Origin: an uncultured Lachnospiraceae bacterium
Lineage (GTDB): Bacteria; Bacillota; Clostridia; Lachnospirales; Lachnospiraceae
Assembly (NCBI GenBank): GCA_946546945.1
Contig: CAMNOU010000007.1
Coordinates: 57,772-121,771 of the forward strand
DNA: 64,000 bases
Direction of reading: 5' to 3'
This document shows, in pieces, positions 7,927 through 17,550 of the stretch. The notes under the pieces are model-generated. The model had not been told where the DNA came from, did not search any database, and was given only the letters and a program-made list of their open reading frames with translations. A program made the position numbers and the translations under genes. Numbering within the stretch: the stretch's first letter is position 1; every line of letters starts with the position of its first letter.

Positions 7927-9117
7927 TTACATTCTTGCCAGAATCTCATCAAAAATGATTCCGGCAGCTTCTTTTTTAGTCATGATCGGAAGTTCCTTTT
8001 CCGCTTCCGGTGTAATGATGGTGATCACATTGGTATCCCCGGCAAAACCGGCGCCCTCCACTTTTACATTGTTTGCGACAATCATGTCCAGGTTTTTCTT
8101 TACGATCTTTGCCCGGGAGTTCTCAATCATGTTCTGTGTCTCCATGGAGAACCCGCAGAAGAACTGATCCGGACGTTTGCCCGTCCCGATGGTACCGAGA
8201 ATATCTTTGGTGCGCATGAGCGGAATGGAAAGATCGTCATCCTTCTTCTTGATCTTCTCCGTGCTGACTGTCGCCGGTCTGTAATCAGCGACCGCCGCAG
8301 TCATGACAACGATGTCTGCGTTCTCATATTCACTCACAACAGCCTGGTACATGTCCTCTGCAGACACAACCGGAATCACGCGGGTGAACATGGGCGGTTC
8401 CATGGCGCAGGGGCCCGAAATGAGCGTCACCTCCGCACCGCGCAGCATGGCGTTTTCCGCAATCGCATATCCCATCTTTCCGGTGGAATGATTGGTAATA
8501 TACCGGACAGGATCCAGCGCCTCCTGTGTAGGTCCTGCCGTAACAAGCACTCTCCTGCCTGCCATATCTTTGTCCATGGCGATCGTGCGCAGAATATACT
8601 GAAGCAGGACTTCCGGTTCAGGCATTTTCCCTTTCCCGATATCCCGGCAGGCAAGCATCCCGCTTGCCGGCTCAATGATTTCTTTCCCGTATGCTTTCAG
8701 CTTCTTCAGATTATCCTGCAGAATGGGATTCTCATACATGTTCGTGTTCATGGCCGGCGCGATCAGCATCGGAGCCCTGCAGGCCATCGCCGTGGTCGTC
8801 AGCATATCATCCGCAATACCGTTCGCAAGCTTCCCGATCACATTTGCGGAAGCCGGCGCGATCAGCATGACATCTGCCTGCGCAGCCAGATTCACATGGG
8901 CAACATGGAACTGAAAATTACGGTCAAAGGTATCCACCAGACACTTATGATTCGTCAGCGTCTCAAACGCGGTCGGATGGATAAAATTGGTCGCATTCTG
9001 CGTCATGATCACATGAACATCCGCATGCAGTTTGATCAGCATACTGGCCAGATTTGCAATCTTATAAGCGGCAATGCTGCCGGTCACGCCCAGTACAACT
9101 GTTTTTCCATTTAACAT
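7927..9117 (-). CDS. coaBC: Bifunctional phosphopantothenoylcysteine decarboxylase / phosphopantothenate-cysteine ligase
   Basis: Two consecutive CoA steps: joining cysteine to phosphopantothenate (CoaB) and decarboxylating the product (CoaC). The N-terminal flavin-dependent domain (about 1-185) has GVTGSIAAYKIANL, the PAMNTNMYENP motif and the active cysteine in GMLACRDIGKGKM. The C-terminal ligase domain (about 186-396) has VLVTAGPTQE, STGKMGYAIA and the lysine-rich EKIKKKDDD. It is the last gene of the pantothenate operon, and its start overlaps the panD stop by one base. Confidence 0.95.
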   Translation of the reverse strand: MLNGKTVVLGVTGSIAAYKIANLASMLIKLHADVHVIMTQNATNFIHPTAFETLTNHKCLVDTFDRNFQFHVAHVNLAAQADVMLIAPASANVIGKLANGIADDMLTTTAMACRAPMLIAPAMNTNMYENPILQDNLKKLKAYGKEIIEPASGMLACRDIGKGKMPEPEVLLQYILRTIAMDKDMAGRRVLVTAGPTQEALDPVRYITNHSTGKMGYAIAENAMLRGAEVTLISGPCAMEPPMFTRVIPVVSAEDMYQAVVSEYENADIVVMTAAVADYRPATVSTEKIKKKDDDLSIPLMRTKDILGTIGTGKRPDQFFCGFSMETQNMIENSRAKIVKKNLDMIVANNVKVEGAGFAGDTNVITIITPEAEKELPIMTKKEAAGIIFDEILARM

Positions 9118-9536
9118 CAGTCCTGCTCCTCATCTTCATCCAGACGGGCCAGGTCAAACAGCTGTCCGTGTTTCTCATAGGAGGTTACTCTGCTGATCCG
9201 GTTGATGTCATCCACAAATACGACATTCGGCCTGTGGGTCTTCACCTCTTCCGGCGTCATCTGCGCATACGACATGATGATCACCTTGTCAGCGATTGAG
9301 CAGCATCTGGCCGCCGCGCCGTTCAGACAGATCACGCCGCTTCCGCTCTCACCGGCAATGACATAGGTTTCAAAACGCGCTCCGTTATTGACGTCAACGA
9401 TCTGAACCTTTTCATATTCCAGGATGCCGGCCGCCTCCATCAGGTCTTCATCTATTGTAATACTGCCCACATAATCCAGTGCGGCCTGTGTGACCGTTGC
9501 GCGGTGGATTTTGCTTTTTAAGATTGAAACTGTCAT
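9117..9536 (-). CDS. panD: Aspartate 1-decarboxylase proenzyme
   Basis: Makes beta-alanine from L-aspartate for pantothenate. It is synthesised as a proenzyme that self-cleaves between Gly24 and Ser25 to form a pyruvoyl group; [10 protein letters not shown] has exactly this arrangement at the canonical position. The catalytic region [11 protein letters not shown] and the [11 protein letters not shown] loop are also present. It sits between panC and coaBC. Confidence 0.96.
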   Translation of the reverse strand: MTVSILKSKIHRATVTQAALDYVGSITIDEDLMEAAGILEYEKVQIVDVNNGARFETYVIAGESGSGVICLNGAAARCCSIADKVIIMSYAQMTPEEVKTHRPNVVFVDDINRISRVTSYEKHGQLFDLARLDEDEEQD

Positions 9537-9550
9537 AGGACCTCCCCTGT

Positions 9551-10393
9551 TTACTCGACAATAAAGTTGTCGATGAGTCTTGTTTTGCCGATATAGACTG
9601 CCATCGCTACAAGAGCCGGCGCCTTGATCGTTTTGATCTGCTGCATAGTGAGACCGTCAACCGCCTTAACATAATCAATCTTCGCCAGAGGTTCTGTCTC
9701 AATATTGGCCTTCATGGCATCCGTCAGTCTGACAGCATCTGTCTCACCGTCCTGTACCATCTTCTGACCCATGAAAATTGTTTTGCTCAGAATAAGAGCC
9801 GCCTTTCTCTCTTCAGGAGAAAGATAAGTGTTTCTGGAACTCTTTGCCAGTCCGTCCTCTTCACGCACGATCGGGCATCCGATGATTTCCAGGTTCATGT
9901 TGAGATCACTCACCATATGTTTCACAATGGCAAGCTGCTGTGCATCCTTCTGTCCGAAATATGCTCTGTCCGGCTGAATGATGTTAAAGAACTTGGTCAG
10001 CACCGTGCATACTCCTCTGAAATGGACCGGACGGCTCAGTCCGCAAAGCTCCTGCGTCAGTACAGACATGTCCACATAGGAACAGAACCCGTCTGTATAC
10101 ATTTCTTCCGGTTCGGGATGGAAAATCAGATCTGCGCCCAGGCTTTCACAAAAGGCACTGTCTTTTTCAAGATCACGCGGATAGCTGGCCAGATCCTCTG
10201 TCGGGCCAAACTGCATCGGGTTTACAAAGATACTGACAACAACTCTGTCATTATCCTCCCTTGCTTTCACAATCAGGCTTCCGTGCCCTTCATGAAGGTA
10301 TCCCATGGTCGGAACGTAGCCGACGGTGAGTCCCTCTTTGCGCCACTGCTTCACTGCTTCTCTGACTTCACTGATGGTTGATACAACTCTCAT
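9551..10393 (-). CDS. panC: Pantothenate synthetase (pantoate-beta-alanine ligase)
   Basis: ATP-dependent condensation of pantoate with beta-alanine. The 280-residue form starts at the ATG at 10393, because AGGAGG lies nine bases upstream; a longer frame opening at 10435 would place that Shine-Dalgarno inside the coding region. The HIGH-type nucleotide motif appears in [12 protein letters not shown], followed by [13 protein letters not shown], the catalytic region [13 protein letters not shown] and the KMSKS-like KSSRNTYLS. Both of its substrates are made by neighbours (PanB plus the putative reductase; PanD). Confidence 0.95.
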   Translation of the reverse strand: MRVVSTISEVREAVKQWRKEGLTVGYVPTMGYLHEGHGSLIVKAREDNDRVVVSIFVNPMQFGPTEDLASYPRDLEKDSAFCESLGADLIFHPEPEEMYTDGFCSYVDMSVLTQELCGLSRPVHFRGVCTVLTKFFNIIQPDRAYFGQKDAQQLAIVKHMVSDLNMNLEIIGCPIVREEDGLAKSSRNTYLSPEERKAALILSKTIFMGQKMVQDGETDAVRLTDAMKANIETEPLAKIDYVKAVDGLTMQQIKTIKAPALVAMAVYIGKTRLIDNFIVE

Positions 10394-10456
10394 TCTTCCT
10401 TTTCCTCCTGGCAGAGTTCCTGTACTTCTGCTCAAAGCTCTGCAATCGTATATTCT

Positions 10457-11284
10457 TTAATAAAGCTTCTCGATAATCTCATCGTCAATTTTGTATGTAT
10501 GTGCTTCGGTCGGGAATGTTCCCTCTTTTACTTCTTTCATGTAATCAGCAAATGCCTGGCGCATGATCTCGCCTACTGCGGCAAACTGCTTTACGAACTT
10601 GGGGACATAATCTGTAAACATTCCCAGCATATCCTGATAAACCAGCACCTGACCGTCGCAGTCTGCTCCGGCTCCGATACCGATCGTCGGTATGCTGACT
10701 GTCTTTGTGATGATTGCGGCAAGCTTCGCCGGGATTCCTTCCAGAACCAGCAGAGATGCGCCTGCCTCCTCGACCTTCTTCGCGTCCTCAATCAGAGTGC
10801 GGGCTGCTTCCTCGCTTTTTCCCTGTACTTTGAATCCGCCGAACGCATTGATTGACTGAGGAGTCAGTCCGATGTGCGCGCATACCGGAATATCCGCGTC
10901 AACAATTGCCCGGATCTGCGGACATACACGTGCTCCGCCTTCAAGCTTGACTGCATGGGCATGTCCCTCTTTCATCAGACGGCCTGCATTCACCACTGCG
11001 TCGTAGGTGGATGTCTGATAGGACATAAACGGCATGTCTGCCAGGATCAGCGCATTCTTAGCTCCCCTGCTGACAGCAGCTGTGTGAGCGATCATATCCT
11101 CCATGGTCACCGGCAGCGTATTTTCATAGCCAAGCATCGTGTTGCCGAGGGAATCCCCGATCAGCAGGATCTCCACGCCTGTCTCGTCCATCAGCTTCGC
11201 GATGGAATAATCATAACAGGTCAGCATCGTGATCTTATTGTTTTCTGCTTTCATTTTTTTCAAAGTTGCAATTGTTGTCTTCAT
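10457..11284 (-). CDS. panB: 3-methyl-2-oxobutanoate hydroxymethyltransferase
   Basis: Forms ketopantoate from 2-oxoisovalerate and 5,10-methylene-tetrahydrofolate. The 275-residue TIM barrel shows the metal- and substrate-binding segments [47 protein letters not shown] and the catalytic-glutamate region LVLEGIP. It overlaps the upstream DUF2520 gene by four bases, consistent with one operon and coupled translation. Confidence 0.96.
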   Translation of the reverse strand: MKTTIATLKKMKAENNKITMLTCYDYSIAKLMDETGVEILLIGDSLGNTMLGYENTLPVTMEDMIAHTAAVSRGAKNALILADMPFMSYQTSTYDAVVNAGRLMKEGHAHAVKLEGGARVCPQIRAIVDADIPVCAHIGLTPQSINAFGGFKVQGKSEEAARTLIEDAKKVEEAGASLLVLEGIPAKLAAIITKTVSIPTIGIGAGADCDGQVLVYQDMLGMFTDYVPKFVKQFAAVGEIMRQAFADYMKEVKEGTFPTEAHTYKIDDEIIEKLY

Positions 11285-12123
11285 CTTTTCAATACCTCCT
11301 CCATGTCTTCATAATCCCGTTCCGGATTCTTTTGCTGCGCCACTTTTAATACCTGTAACGATAATAAGCGGTAGATCTCTTTTGCATCCTCCGGCAGATG
11401 ATCCAGATGATTCACGACCGTCCCCGTATCATTGCGCTCAATGGGGCCGGTCAGTGCGCGTGCAGTACCGTACTCGACGATATTGTGCGCATTTCCGCCG
11501 ATCAGCGGCGAAAGTGCTTTGTGCGCATTCTTCTGTGTAAAACCCAGACTGCAAAGCATGTTCTCGCTCAGGCTTACCAGTCCCACATACAGATTGCTCG
11601 CGATCGCAGCGGCCGCATGATAAAGGATCTTATCCTTTGCTGAAATCACCTCGACCGTATTGCCAAACCGTTCGAACAGATGCTTCAGCTCGTCCAGATG
11701 CGCCGGGCTGCCTTCCATAGTAAAAAACGCGCCGGAAAGATCTTTGTAGGAATTCTTTTTATCGTTTACAGCTAAAAGCGGATGGATGGAATAACCATAT
11801 GCGTGATAACGCCCGATATCTGAAAAGACTGCGGAACTCAAAGATCCGCTGAAATGACTGATTATCTTATTTTGAATCGGAAGCATCTTCAGCTGTTCCC
11901 AAACAGAGGCAATCGCCCCGTCAGGAACGGTTACAAATATTGCATCACTATCCTCCACCAGCTGTCTCAAGTTGAGATATTGTCTGGAATTTGTAAATTC
12001 TGCTGCTTCCTGTGAAGAGTGAGGGGTACGGCTGTAGTATCCGGTCACCCTTATGCCGCGCTCGGTTAGATATTTCCCGACTGAGAAACCGACTTTCCCT
12101 GCGCCGATAAATCCAATGTCCAT
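11281..12123 (-). CDS. Rossmann-fold / DUF2520 protein, probable PanG-type ketopantoate reductase
   Basis: A 280-residue NAD(P)-binding protein starting at 12123, where GGAGGG precedes the ATG. The N-terminal dinucleotide motif is [16 protein letters not shown]; the remainder is the helical DUF2520 region (for example [10 protein letters not shown] and [13 protein letters not shown]). It is the first gene of the pan operon, in the slot where a ketopantoate reductase is needed to turn PanB's product into PanC's substrate. It does not look like classical PanE. DUF2520-type PanG proteins are reported ketopantoate reductases, so the role is inferred from family plus context. A pyrroline-carboxylate-reductase-like oxidoreductase of other specificity is the alternative. 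Confidence 0.78.
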   Translation of the reverse strand: MDIGFIGAGKVGFSVGKYLTERGIRVTGYYSRTPHSSQEAAEFTNSRQYLNLRQLVEDSDAIFVTVPDGAIASVWEQLKMLPIQNKIISHFSGSLSSAVFSDIGRYHAYGYSIHPLLAVNDKKNSYKDLSGAFFTMEGSPAHLDELKHLFERFGNTVEVISAKDKILYHAAAAIASNLYVGLVSLSENMLCSLGFTQKNAHKALSPLIGGNAHNIVEYGTARALTGPIERNDTGTVVNHLDHLPEDAKEIYRLLSLQVLKVAQQKNPERDYEDMEEVLKR

Positions 12124-12263
12124 TAAGCATCCCTCCATTCTGTAATTCTGTAAAATGGCGGGACAGTGAAGTCTCATTTGCCGGTATGGCAATACAAGCT
12201 CACGATTCAAAATAAATATCTTTTTGTCCGGTACAGTTTCCTTTCAGAATACCATCCGAGGAG

Positions 12264-12292
12264 ATTATACAATAAAACAAACCTGATGTAAA
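12264..12292 (-). promoter_or_regulatory. Promoter of the pantothenate operon
   Basis: Minus strand TTTACA (12287-12292), exact 17-base spacer, TATAAT (12264-12269). It gives a leader of about 135 bases before the first gene. No known riboswitch was recognised in that leader. Confidence 0.75.
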
Positions 12293-12303
12293 TAAGTATT
12301 TTT

Positions 12304-13110
12304 TTAAGAATTCATTGCTTTATATTCGGATTTCCAGCGGTCCGCAAGTCCGGTCTGCTTCGGTTTCCAGTCATATGCATCTGCAGCCAGAGAAACCTCT
12401 TTTCTCTCCGCATAATATTCCGGAAGATCCGACACTTCACTGATATGCGCAAGCGCTTCTCTCATCTCACTGAAACTTAAGTCAAGCTCCTGATCCTTTT
12501 CCGGCGCATGCTCGTCCAGATAGTTCATGGCATACAGGTAACATTCCCTGCTTTTTTCATTTTTGGAAAGTCTCCAGCTTTCCGCGAACAGCTGCGCCGC
12601 TTCCTCGAACTGAAACATTCTTGCGTAAATCACGCCCAGATTATGCATGATATTCCCGCGCAGCTCTTCTGTCATCTGTCTCGCATTCCCGGGCTGGAGC
12701 AGCTCCATATACGTATAAGCCGCCTGCCGGTATTTTTTCGCCTTAAAAAACAGATCTCCCCGCATCTTTCTTCGCTCCATGCTGGTCTTGCCTTCCATGG
12801 CGTCCAGAAGAGTACGCAGATTTTTCAGTTCTTTTTCAGAATAATTCCCGGAAGCATGGAAAATCAGCAGCACGCTTTCGTATACACTTTTCTGCTTGCG
12901 CATGGCATTCCGCAAGCCGGCCGCAAGCTCATACATGTCCAGCTCTTTCTCAAGCCACGCAAAAAGGCTTTCTCCCAGCCAGCTTTTGTCGATCAGATAG
13001 GTATTCTTTTCCAGGTAATAGCACAATTCCTCGATCGTATAGATATGGACTGTGATTTTTTCATGATAATACGGAGCTGCCGCTCTTCTGTTCTCTATCA
13101 GTCGAAACAT
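12304..13110 (-). CDS. TPR-like helical protein of a DUF5717/DUF5716 cassette
   Basis: A 268-residue soluble protein of unknown function. Helix pairs at about residues 115-190 look like tetratricopeptide repeats (GDLFFKAKKYRQAAYTY and HNLGVIYARMFQFEEAA), suggesting protein-protein contacts. No signal peptide or membrane segment is seen. It follows the Hsp70-fold gene by 15 bases and is the last gene of the three-gene cassette, so it probably acts with those products. Confidence 0.7.
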   Translation of the reverse strand: MFRLIENRRAAAPYYHEKITVHIYTIEELCYYLEKNTYLIDKSWLGESLFAWLEKELDMYELAAGLRNAMRKQKSVYESVLLIFHASGNYSEKELKNLRTLLDAMEGKTSMERRKMRGDLFFKAKKYRQAAYTYMELLQPGNARQMTEELRGNIMHNLGVIYARMFQFEEAAQLFAESWRLSKNEKSRECYLYAMNYLDEHAPEKDQELDLSFSEMREALAHISEVSDLPEYYAERKEVSLAADAYDWKPKQTGLADRWKSEYKAMNS

Positions 13111-13125
13111 TTTCCACTGCCTTTC

Positions 13126-14358
13126 TTATTCAGGTATGATAGTGACCGGAAAGCACCATGTTTTTCCGGAGGAATCAAACAGTTCTCCAAAGCCGTCATC
13201 CGCCACACGGATCTCGATCTTGTTTCCGGACAGCGGAACCGCCTGAACAGACAAACGTATGCTCTTCGGCTCCCGTTCCGGCAAATAGTCCAGCGTAAAG
13301 GTCTCTGTTCTCGCATGGATCCTCTCTCTGGTGCGGACCATGATTTCGAGGCGGGGATCCCCGTCATACAGCAGATAATACTTTTCGGTCGGCCGGAACC
13401 AGTTTTCCCCCAGCGATGTCAGCCGCAGCGTATAGGGTTCTCCGTCTTTGAGCAGTTTGATCTGAAGTTCTCCCTGGATCTTGTACGGGCAGTCATAATA
13501 ATAATTCCATCCGTCCGTCACTTCGCTCCGGAAGGCAGCCAGGCAGGCCCCCTGGGTAAAAAGATTTTTCCCGAGAAAAACCCTTTTGTTCGGGCCGACA
13601 CAGCGCAGGGTCTCTTTCATCCATTTCCCGTCAAATCCGTCCCCGATAAAATACACTCCCGAAATCACTCTTTTATCAAATGCTTCTTTCATGACCTCCG
13701 CGAAGAAAAGATCCTTTGCCTCTGCACTGGCGCGCGATTCTTCCGGAACTGTCCATTCTTTTTTTTCCGATACGACCCTGCGGACTTTTCCGGCCGCATT
13801 CATCCTGAGAAGGAGGAAGGTGATCTTCTCCCCGACAAAATTGAACAGAGCCACATCATGGATACGGATCGACGCATCCTGATGACAGGTATTCGCAAAA
13901 AAGCTTTCACTGTAATCCATCAGCTGAAAATGATCCACAGAAAAGCCCAGTTCATTCCTGACAAATTCAAACAGTTCCACGTCTTTTTCTCCGAGATCCG
14001 GAATCGTAATGGCCAGAAACGGGATCAGATTTCTGAAATCATAACGCTCTTTGAACTTAATCAGTCTGGCGATGAACTGTACCAGCATATTCCTGTAAAT
14101 CACATTCTCCCCTGAAAGGGATTCTTCATAAAGGTTGTTAAAGAAAGTACCATCCTGCCGGTTCTGTCTGCGAAGCGCCTCATGGCCGTAGAAATAGCCG
14201 CCCTGGTCAGACACAAAGACAGCCGTCGGAATCTGGTATCGTTCTTCTCCCGGTACGGCCGAAACCGTCTGTACTTCATGCATACCCTCATGATAAAGGC
14301 TGATCATCGCCCTTTCGTTGTTCAAATCGATTCCTATATATAGATTTTTCTTCGGCAC
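13126..14358 (-). CDS. DUF5716-type protein with a degenerate Hsp70/actin-like ATPase fold
   Basis: A 410-residue protein. Its N-terminal ~300 residues follow the order of an Hsp70 nucleotide-binding domain: a phosphate-1-like GIDLNNERAMISLYH, FYGHEALRRQN (compare the VGEEAKR region of Hsp70), FLAITIPDLGE, an adenosine-motif-like VYFIGDGFDGKWM, and FTQGACLAAF (compare AQGAA). The GTTNS and phosphate-2 GGGT signatures are not preserved (FNFVGEKITF), so ATP hydrolysis is doubtful. A beta-rich tail follows. It lies five bases after the DUF5717 gene. The DUF number is recalled from Lachnospiraceae annotations; the fold call is my own alignment by eye. Confidence 0.7.
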   Translation of the reverse strand: MPKKNLYIGIDLNNERAMISLYHEGMHEVQTVSAVPGEERYQIPTAVFVSDQGGYFYGHEALRRQNRQDGTFFNNLYEESLSGENVIYRNMLVQFIARLIKFKERYDFRNLIPFLAITIPDLGEKDVELFEFVRNELGFSVDHFQLMDYSESFFANTCHQDASIRIHDVALFNFVGEKITFLLLRMNAAGKVRRVVSEKKEWTVPEESRASAEAKDLFFAEVMKEAFDKRVISGVYFIGDGFDGKWMKETLRCVGPNKRVFLGKNLFTQGACLAAFRSEVTDGWNYYYDCPYKIQGELQIKLLKDGEPYTLRLTSLGENWFRPTEKYYLLYDGDPRLEIMVRTRERIHARTETFTLDYLPEREPKSIRLSVQAVPLSGNKIEIRVADDGFGELFDSSGKTWCFPVTIIPE

Positions 14359-14363
14359 CTCTT

Positions 14364-17300
14364 TTACTCCTCTATCGGTACGAATAATGCCTCGGTCATA
14401 TCACAGATCCTGGCATACTCATAAAGCTTATTGGAATCCGGGTCATCTGCCCTGAGCGCGGACAGCCGGCCGTATCTGGTCTTTTCGCAGCCTTCCGGAA
14501 CTTTTACAGGATCCAGGATGCCGCTGAACTCTGTCATACCGCTGATATCCACGATCCGGTAGGAACAGGGTTCTCCCGGAAGCATCCGGACAGGATACGT
14601 AAACAATCCGGGAAGCACTTCCGTCATTGCCTCTTTATGCTCATCTGAAAAGACAATATAAAACGTCTTTCCCGGCGTGTCATGATAAGAAACCACTTTC
14701 AGATCCGTCATAAAATAACGCCTGCGGGTCTGCGCCGGTAATTTTTCAAAGAAATCAAAATATCTGCTTTCAAACAGATAGTTCATTAAAATGCGCTCTG
14801 CCTGATCCTGCGCTGCTTCATCGTTTCTGCTCAGCTGTTCCAGTAAAAATGCAGCCTCACAGAATCCGTTTATCTTCTTCCCTGCCGCAAGGCAGTCCGC
14901 CAGGAACCGGTATACATCATCGCTCATCGGGTATTCGCCGAAGAGAAGACTTCTGGATATGACAGTGGCATAGGCAAGCGCCAGCTCGAAGGAATCCCGG
15001 TCCCCCAGCAGTATCCGGAAAATCTTTTCGTGTTCCGGCGGAAGATATCCGGTAAACAGCATCCGCACCATGAGCTGCTGTGCTGACGGCAGGACGTTTT
15101 CCCCTTCTTCCTGTGCCTTGAGAAGCAGTTCTGTCATCTCATCGATCGGTCCGGCCATCTTCTTGAGACGCTCTTTTTCCGAAAGGATCAGAGATGGCCT
15201 GTCCGCATGATGCTTGTCTTCGGCGCTCTCTTCTGCTGTGCTCAGGATGTTGCTGCCGGCCAGCATCTTGGAAATCCGATAGTCATCCGCCGCCGTATAG
15301 AACATGCCGTTGCGGTCTTCATAAATGATGACATACGGCTTCCGGTACAGATACACATATGCCTGGTTATGATACAGGATGGCCCGGTGCTGCGCGCTCA
15401 CGGCATCATTCTGATGAACACGGACGGCCGCCCAGCGTTCTCCCGTCAGATGAATCTTGTAACAATTCTCACATTCACGCCGGACCGCTTTCCACTCACT
15501 GACCGGCATCGTTCTTCTCAGTTCCTCATATATGATCGCCAGATCTTCACTGATGTTTCCCTTTTCCAGCTGCTGAAGCGCAAAGCTCTTTACCATGACC
15601 ATATATGCCGGCCAGTCCTTCCCGAGCCGGTGTTTGTTACGCACAATATAAGAAAACAGCATTGCTTTGCGCTGTGTCGGCAAAGAACTGTTCATGGAAA
15701 AATATTTCAGAATCTCAACAGGCAGCTCGCCCTGTGCCCGGCTCCAGGAAAGCATATATCCCTCATACAGCCCGGCAATGCGGATGTGATTTTCAAGTCC
15801 GCGCCTGAACCACGGAAAATAGGCTTCCCCATAACGGCTTGTCTTGATCAGATAGGTACAGATCACTTTCACAAAACCGATATCCGGATACTTTTTATAA
15901 CATTTTGACAGAATGCGGTAGTAATTCCGGTTAAATTCCTTCAGGCTCTGTACCATGCTCTGGATCCGAAGCGCCAGCTCATAGGTGATCAGGTTTTTTC
16001 TCGACATCCAGCTGATCAGATGGAATTCGAAATCTCCGTAGCTGCTGAGGATCTCCGGATTCGAAATCAGCAGATCGGCCGCTTCCAGATAAAGGACAGG
16101 ACTGCGGCTGTACTGTGTCATGAACTTCCTGATTGCCTGGTATTTGCGCAGCGGATTTCTTTTCAGAGAAGAGTCGGTCTGCAGGAGTACCCAAAAAAGG
16201 ATCGGATGTTTCGGATATTTGTTCTGTATCTGTCTGATCCTGGCCAGATCGTCCATGTCATAATCGTAGTCTTCCTCCTCCAGCGCAGTCAGATAATCAT
16301 AAAAGGCGCCAAGCGGAGTCCTGCCGTTTCTGGCTGATCTCGGAAGAGAAAGCATCCGCTCCCTTGCCTGCTCTTTATCCTGTGTCTTCAGGCAGATCCA
16401 GGCAGCAAACATGTCCATCCATCGGTTATCCGGATCAGTTTTCTTCATGTGATCGATCAGTTTCAGAGATTCGTTCTTCCACTCCTCAGACGTCTTCTCT
16501 TCCAGCAGAAACTGCATATATTTTCTTTCCAGTCCCGCATAGAGCACCCTCTTCTGATGATTCCTGGAATATTCGGTCATACTTTCCTTATAGACAGCGG
16601 TAATGGTGATTTTTTCCTTCTGGTAATTGTTCTCCAGCGTAATGACTGCGAAGTTCCGGCCCCTGTGCATCAGCTGCGGAATGATCTGCCAGGACACATC
16701 CGCATGCTTTCCCCTGAAGTCATACATGGACAGACGGTTCTTTTTTAAAGAAACAAAAGGCGCGTCACAGGAAACTGCGATGTCACAGTACCCCCACTCC
16801 GATTTGATGACTCTGACAGAATCCGGGATCACACGTTCACTGACCTGATAACTCTTCTCATCCTCAAACAGGGCAAACGTGCTCCGCTGTTTTTTCCCGA
16901 TCCCGACCAGAAACTCCTCCATGGCATGGGAAGAGCACCCGTTTGCCGTCAGGGCGCGGTACAGAAGCAGATGATACTCCGCATTTTCATGAAATACATT
17001 CGTAAAATATGGTGAAGAAAACACTTTCAGCGCTTCTTCCCAATTCAGATTCGCCAGATTGGAAAAATCATTTAATGTCTTGATTTTCCCAATGGATGTC
17101 GCAAGGTAATGTCTGGTGATCTTCGCCTTAAAATCCAGCAGATATTCTCCTGTGCTGCCGGTAATGACAAAGCATCCCGCGTCAGCATCCCCTTCCGTGA
17201 CATCCGTTCCGTCATATTCAAACAAGATCTCGCATACAAGTGCGTCAAACTCCGTGGTCACCACTTTGATATGCGGATTCTCACAGGTAATGATCCCGCG

Positions 17301-17453
17301 CACGGGCACCTGCGAGCTGCTCTCAATATGAAAAGAACCGGAATATATTTCATTCTCCACGACCTGGAAATTCAGCTCCTCCTCACGGATAATGAGTGCA
17401 GGCTGGTCATATTCAAATTTCCCCTGTGTCAGATTCTGGATTTTTCGTCTCAT
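14364..17453 (-). CDS. Large DUF5717-type protein: N-terminal beta domains plus helical solenoid
   Basis: A 1029-residue protein of unknown function and the first gene of the cassette. Roughly the first 300 residues are beta-rich and resemble two Ig/BACON-like modules (for example VRGIITCENPHIKVVTTE and WGYCDIAVSCDAPFVSL). The middle is an alpha-helical solenoid with TPR-like helices (AAWICLKTQDKEQARERM), and a further beta-rich region follows near the C-terminus. No signal peptide or transmembrane helix was seen, so it is probably a cytoplasmic scaffold. Its promoter overlaps that of the divergent CLC gene. Confidence 0.72.
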   Translation of the reverse strand: MRRKIQNLTQGKFEYDQPALIIREEELNFQVVENEIYSGSFHIESSSQVPVRGIITCENPHIKVVTTEFDALVCEILFEYDGTDVTEGDADAGCFVITGSTGEYLLDFKAKITRHYLATSIGKIKTLNDFSNLANLNWEEALKVFSSPYFTNVFHENAEYHLLLYRALTANGCSSHAMEEFLVGIGKKQRSTFALFEDEKSYQVSERVIPDSVRVIKSEWGYCDIAVSCDAPFVSLKKNRLSMYDFRGKHADVSWQIIPQLMHRGRNFAVITLENNYQKEKITITAVYKESMTEYSRNHQKRVLYAGLERKYMQFLLEEKTSEEWKNESLKLIDHMKKTDPDNRWMDMFAAWICLKTQDKEQARERMLSLPRSARNGRTPLGAFYDYLTALEEEDYDYDMDDLARIRQIQNKYPKHPILFWVLLQTDSSLKRNPLRKYQAIRKFMTQYSRSPVLYLEAADLLISNPEILSSYGDFEFHLISWMSRKNLITYELALRIQSMVQSLKEFNRNYYRILSKCYKKYPDIGFVKVICTYLIKTSRYGEAYFPWFRRGLENHIRIAGLYEGYMLSWSRAQGELPVEILKYFSMNSSLPTQRKAMLFSYIVRNKHRLGKDWPAYMVMVKSFALQQLEKGNISEDLAIIYEELRRTMPVSEWKAVRRECENCYKIHLTGERWAAVRVHQNDAVSAQHRAILYHNQAYVYLYRKPYVIIYEDRNGMFYTAADDYRISKMLAGSNILSTAEESAEDKHHADRPSLILSEKERLKKMAGPIDEMTELLLKAQEEGENVLPSAQQLMVRMLFTGYLPPEHEKIFRILLGDRDSFELALAYATVISRSLLFGEYPMSDDVYRFLADCLAAGKKINGFCEAAFLLEQLSRNDEAAQDQAERILMNYLFESRYFDFFEKLPAQTRRRYFMTDLKVVSYHDTPGKTFYIVFSDEHKEAMTEVLPGLFTYPVRMLPGEPCSYRIVDISGMTEFSGILDPVKVPEGCEKTRYGRLSALRADDPDSNKLYEYARICDMTEALFVPIEE

Positions 17454-17465
17454 AATTTATCTTTC

Positions 17466-17493
17466 TTGCATTTTCAAAGTTTTATTATATAAT
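17466..17493 (+). promoter_or_regulatory. Promoter of the CLC transporter gene
   Basis: TTGCAT (17466-17471), 16-base spacer, TATAAT (17488-17493). It lies in the same gap as the divergent DUF5717 promoter. Confidence 0.65.
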
Positions 17494-17498
17494 GATTA

Positions 17499-17527
17499 AG
17501 TATATACGATTTTGGCACATCTTGCAA
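17499..17527 (-). promoter_or_regulatory. Promoter of the DUF5717 cassette
   Basis: Minus strand TTGCAA (17522-17527), 17-base spacer, TATACT (17499-17504), about 45 bases before the ATG at 17453. Confidence 0.6.
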
Positions 17528-17550
17528 TGTTTCATTCAAAAGGACTATCC

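Noticed and set aside
7915..9114. 399-codon open frame on the plus strand opposite coaBC
   Set aside because: Antisense to an unmistakable coaBC and begins inside that operon's terminator.
12508..14115. 535-codon open frame on the plus strand across the TPR-like and Hsp70-fold genes
   Set aside because: It spans two minus-strand genes and their junction, has shadow-like composition and no recognisable motif; the minus-strand genes have proper starts and spacing.
17454..17550. Fluoride riboswitch in front of the CLC gene
   Set aside because: The gap is AT-rich promoter sequence with no crcB-motif consensus or pseudoknot elements.
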